From: Burkholderiaceae bacterium | GTDB lineage: Bacteria > Pseudomonadota > Gammaproteobacteria > Burkholderiales > Burkholderiaceae_C | Reading direction: 5' to 3' | DNA: 64,000 nt | Assembly (NCBI GenBank): GCA_016790515.1 | Contig: JAEUOY010000156.1 | Coordinates: 1-64,000, forward strand | Part shown: positions 61,505 to 64,000 of the stretch, one piece after another | How positions within the stretch are numbered: the stretch's first letter is position 1 | How the letters are laid out: the number at the start of each line of letters is the position of its first letter | Translations under genes and position numbers: made by a program | Notes under the pieces: model-generated | Told to the model about the DNA's origin: nothing | Databases searched by the model: none | What the model saw: the letters and a program-made list of their open reading frames with translations, nothing else

Positions 61505-62803
61505 TCAGCGCGGCTTGATCGCGCGGTGCCCGATGTCGCGCCGGTATTGCACGCCGTCGATGCGGATGCCGCTCAGGCGCTCGTAGGCGCGCTGCTGCGC
61601 CAGCTTGGCCGAATCGCCCAGCGCGGTGACGCACAGCACGCGGCCGCCGCTGACCCGCAGCGTGCCGTTGTCCAGCGTGGTGCCGGCGTGGAAGACCATC
61701 GCGTCCTCGGTGTCGGGCGGCAGGCCGGTGATCACGTCGCCCTTGCGCGGGTCTTCGGGATATCCGGCGGCGGCCATCACGACCCCCAGCGCGAAGCGGC
61801 GGTCCCAGTCGAGCTCGACCTTGTCCAGCGTGCCGTCGGTGGCGTGCAGCAGCACCTCGACCAGGTCGCTCTTCAGGCGCATCAGGATCGGCTGGGTCTC
61901 GGGGTCGCCCATGCGGGTGTTGAATTCGAGCGTCTTCGGCCGGCCCTGCTTGTCGATCATCAGACCGGCGTAGAGGAAACCGGTGAACGGGACGCCGTCC
62001 CTGGCCATCCCGGCCACGGTGGGCAGGATGATCTCCTGCATCGCCTTGGCATGCACGTTGGGCGTGACCACCGGCGCCGGCGAATAGGCGCCCATGCCGC
62101 CGGTGTTGGGCCCGGTGTCGCCGTCACCCAGGCGCTTGTGGTCCTGGCTCGAGGCCAGCGCCAGCACGTTCCTGCCGTCGACCAGCACGATGAAGCTGGC
62201 TTCCTCGCCCTGCAGGAATTCCTCGATCACCACCCGCGGCACGGCCAGCCCGTCGGCACCGGCGTTGTGCTGCACGCCCAGCCTGTCGTCGAGCAGCATG
62301 TAGTCGATCGCCTGGTGCGCCTCCTGCAGGCTCATCGCCACGACCACGCCCTTGCCGGCCGCCAGGCCGTCGGCCTTGACGACGATCGGCGCGCCGACCT
62401 GCTCGACATGGGCATGCGCCGCCGCGGCGTCGGTGAAGCTGGCGTACAGCGCGGTCGGGATGCCGTGGCGCTGCATGAAGTCCTTGGCGAAGGCCTTCGA
62501 CGATTCGAGCCGCGCCGCCGCCTGCGTCGGGCCGAAGATGCGCAGGCCGCGGGCGCGGAACACATCGACCACGCCGGCCGACAGCGGCGCCTCGGGCCCG
62601 ACCACCGTCAGCGCCACCTTCTCGCGCTGGGCGAAGTCGGCCAGCGCCGCCGGGTCGGTGATCGGCACGTTGTTCAGCCGCGGGTCGCGTGCGGTGCCGC
62701 CGTTGCCGGGCGCGACGTAGACCTGCTGTGCCCGGGCGCTCTGCGCCAGCTTCCAGGCCAGCGCATGTTCGCGGCCGCCGCCGCCGATCACCAGGATGTT
62801 CAT
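61505..62803 (-). CDS. purD: Phosphoribosylamine-glycine ligase
   Basis: This 432-residue GARS enzyme has [13 protein letters not shown] at the N-terminus, [13 protein letters not shown], the ATP-grasp [39 protein letters not shown] and [14 protein letters not shown]. It joins glycine to phosphoribosylamine in purine synthesis. Its ATG overlaps the stop of the YebC-type gene (ATGA), so the two are coupled. Confidence 0.96.
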   Translation of the reverse strand: MNILVIGGGGREHALAWKLAQSARAQQVYVAPGNGGTARDPRLNNVPITDPAALADFAQREKVALTVVGPEAPLSAGVVDVFRARGLRIFGPTQAAARLESSKAFAKDFMQRHGIPTALYASFTDAAAAHAHVEQVGAPIVVKADGLAAGKGVVVAMSLQEAHQAIDYMLLDDRLGVQHNAGADGLAVPRVVIEEFLQGEEASFIVLVDGRNVLALASSQDHKRLGDGDTGPNTGGMGAYSPAPVVTPNVHAKAMQEIILPTVAGMARDGVPFTGFLYAGLMIDKQGRPKTLEFNTRMGDPETQPILMRLKSDLVEVLLHATDGTLDKVELDWDRRFALGVVMAAAGYPEDPRKGDVITGLPPDTEDAMVFHAGTTLDNGTLRVSGGRVLCVTALGDSAKLAQQRAYERLSGIRIDGVQYRRDIGHRAIKPR

Positions 62804-63531
62804 TCGGTCTCGCCGATCTCGGCGTTGTGGAAGACGTCCTGCACGTCGTCCAGGTCCTCGAGCGCGTCCAGCAGCTTCTGCATGCGCTGGGCGTCCTCGC
62901 CGGCCAGCGCCACGGTGTTCTCGGCGCGCATCGTCACCTCGGCCACCTCGGGCTCGAGGCCGGCGGCCTCCAGCGCGTTCTTCACCGCCTCGTAGTCGGC
63001 CGCGGCGCACAGCACCTCGATCGCGCCGTCGTCATCGCCGATCACGTCCTCGGCGCCGGCCTCCAGCGCGACTTCCATCACCTTGTCCTCCGAGGTGCCG
63101 GGTGCGAACACGAACTGCCCGCAATGCTTGAACTGGAACGCCACCGAACCCTCGGTGCCCAGGTTGCCGCCGTGCTTGCTGAAGGCGTGGCGCACCTCGG
63201 CCACCGTGCGCACCCGGTTGTCGGTCATCGTGTCGACGATGATCGCCGCGCCGCCGATGCCGTAGCCCTCGTAGCGGATCTCCTCGTAGTTGACGCCTTC
63301 GAGCGCGCCGGAGGCCTTGTCGATGTTGTACTTGATGCGGTCGGCCGGCATGTTGGCGGCCTTGGCCTTGTCGATCGCCAGCCGCAGCCGCGGGTTGGCA
63401 CTGGCATCGCCGCCGCCCTGGCGCGCCGCCACGGTGATCTCGCGGATGATGCGGGTCCAGATCTTGCCGCGCTTCTCATCCTGCCGGCCCTTGCGATGCT
63501 GGATGTTGGCCCACTTGGAATGTCCAGCCAT
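62800..63531 (-). CDS. YebC/TACO1 family protein
   Basis: This 243-residue protein begins [22 protein letters not shown], split as [14 protein letters not shown] and [12 protein letters not shown], which is diagnostic. [21 protein letters not shown] and [16 protein letters not shown] are also characteristic. Members were annotated as transcription regulators; recent work links the family to translation through proline-rich stretches. It is upstream of and overlaps purD. Confidence 0.94.
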   Translation of the reverse strand: MAGHSKWANIQHRKGRQDEKRGKIWTRIIREITVAARQGGGDASANPRLRLAIDKAKAANMPADRIKYNIDKASGALEGVNYEEIRYEGYGIGGAAIIVDTMTDNRVRTVAEVRHAFSKHGGNLGTEGSVAFQFKHCGQFVFAPGTSEDKVMEVALEAGAEDVIGDDDGAIEVLCAAADYEAVKNALEAAGLEPEVAEVTMRAENTVALAGEDAQRMQKLLDALEDLDDVQDVFHNAEIGETE

Positions 63532-63626
63532 GCTGGGGGTGCTCCTTCTTCGAAGGCTGGGAGTTTAAGTGGTGGCGGCCGCGGCGCGGCTAGACTGGCG
63601 CTGCACGCCAACGGAGTGTTGCCACC

Positions 63627-64000
63627 ATGCCCGACCCGATCCTGATTGCCCGCCACGGCGACATCGAATGCCAGCTGCTGCCGGCGCTGGCCAACCGCCA
63701 CGGCCTGATCACCGGCGCCACCGGCACCGGCAAGACGATCACGCTGCAGACGCTGGCCGAGAACTTCTCGAAGATCGGCGTGCCGGTGTTCATGGCCGAC
63801 GTCAAGGGCGACCTGACCGGCATCAGCCAAGCCGGCGCGATCGGCCCGAAGCTGGCCGCAGTGCTGGCCGAGCGCGGGCTCGAGCCCCCCGAGCCGCTGG
63901 CCTGCCCGACCACGCTGTGGGATGTGTTCGGCGAGGCCGGCCACCCGGTGCGCGCGACGATCAGCGACATGGGCCCGCTGCTGCTGGCACGGATGCTGGC
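63627..64000 (+). CDS. HerA-like DUF853 ATPase (3' part outside window)
   Basis: The visible 124 residues contain the P-loop [20 protein letters not shown] and [12 protein letters not shown], both typical of the YjgR/DUF853 group of HerA-like NTPases. [23 protein letters not shown] follows. These are housekeeping ATPases of unclear role. It is divergent from the YebC-type gene. Confidence 0.88.
   Translation, partial: MPDPILIARHGDIECQLLPALANRHGLITGATGTGKTITLQTLAENFSKIGVPVFMADVKGDLTGISQAGAIGPKLAAVLAERGLEPPEPLACPTTLWDVFGEAGHPVRATISDMGPLLLARML

Overview
The window is very GC-rich, densely packed chromosomal DNA. The gene types (phosphorylated serine pathway, HutF/HutG histidine pathway, TolB-Pal-CpoB, PQQ-type quinoproteins, tRNA-Lys pair with encoded CCA) point to a betaproteobacterium of the order Burkholderiales, probably near the Rubrivivax/Leptothrix group. 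This placement rests on gene content and base composition only. No phage structural genes, CRISPR array or intact transposase were seen.

Layout. 1-15.9 kb: a CHASE2 / FecR-LysM pair, an enamidase-like amidohydrolase, a DUF3047 protein with a YnjF-like CDP-alcohol transferase, an SDR, a TIR-domain membrane protein, a hybrid histidine kinase, a MalT-type LuxR regulator, a PQQ-type dehydrogenase and a deaminase. 16.0-18.3 kb: serC-serA. 18.3-26.4 kb: a tightly coupled minus-strand acyl-CoA catabolic operon (three acyl-CoA dehydrogenases, two crotonases, a CoA-type Nudix hydrolase) divergent from an acyl-CoA ligase. 26.4-29.4 kb: two paralogous small lipoproteins on either side of a second quinoprotein that has a 20-base palindrome upstream. 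29.4-40.0 kb: a complete histidine-utilisation locus. hutU-hutH and an ABC transporter run leftward; hutC-hutD-hutI-hutG-hutF run rightward, from a divergent promoter with a HutC-type palindrome.

40.0-47.5 kb is the accessory part. The hutF 3' end and the 5' end of a three-domain ACP/AMP-ligase/acyltransferase gene are present twice as about 0.88-kb direct repeats. Between them lies a roughly 2.7-kb insert with essentially one gene: a 781-residue SIR2-like/CHAT fusion whose SIR2 catalytic residues are present but whose CHAT cysteine is replaced. This is the best candidate for an undescribed defence-type system. Just after it, a pair of roughly 150-bp inverted repeats encloses a transporter remnant.

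47.5-64 kb: an uncharacterised gene with ubiB, an MFS transporter, a molybdopterin oxidoreductase with an SDR, a lower-GC cassette (a possible PIN/NYN-like protein plus a small basic protein) next to two tRNA-Lys genes with a clear terminator, then tcdA, a YeeE-type sulfur transporter, cpoB-pal-tolB, a decayed alpha/beta-hydrolase gene, purD, a YebC/TACO1 gene and the start of a HerA-like ATPase. All identities come from reading translated sequence and recalling families; no database search was run.
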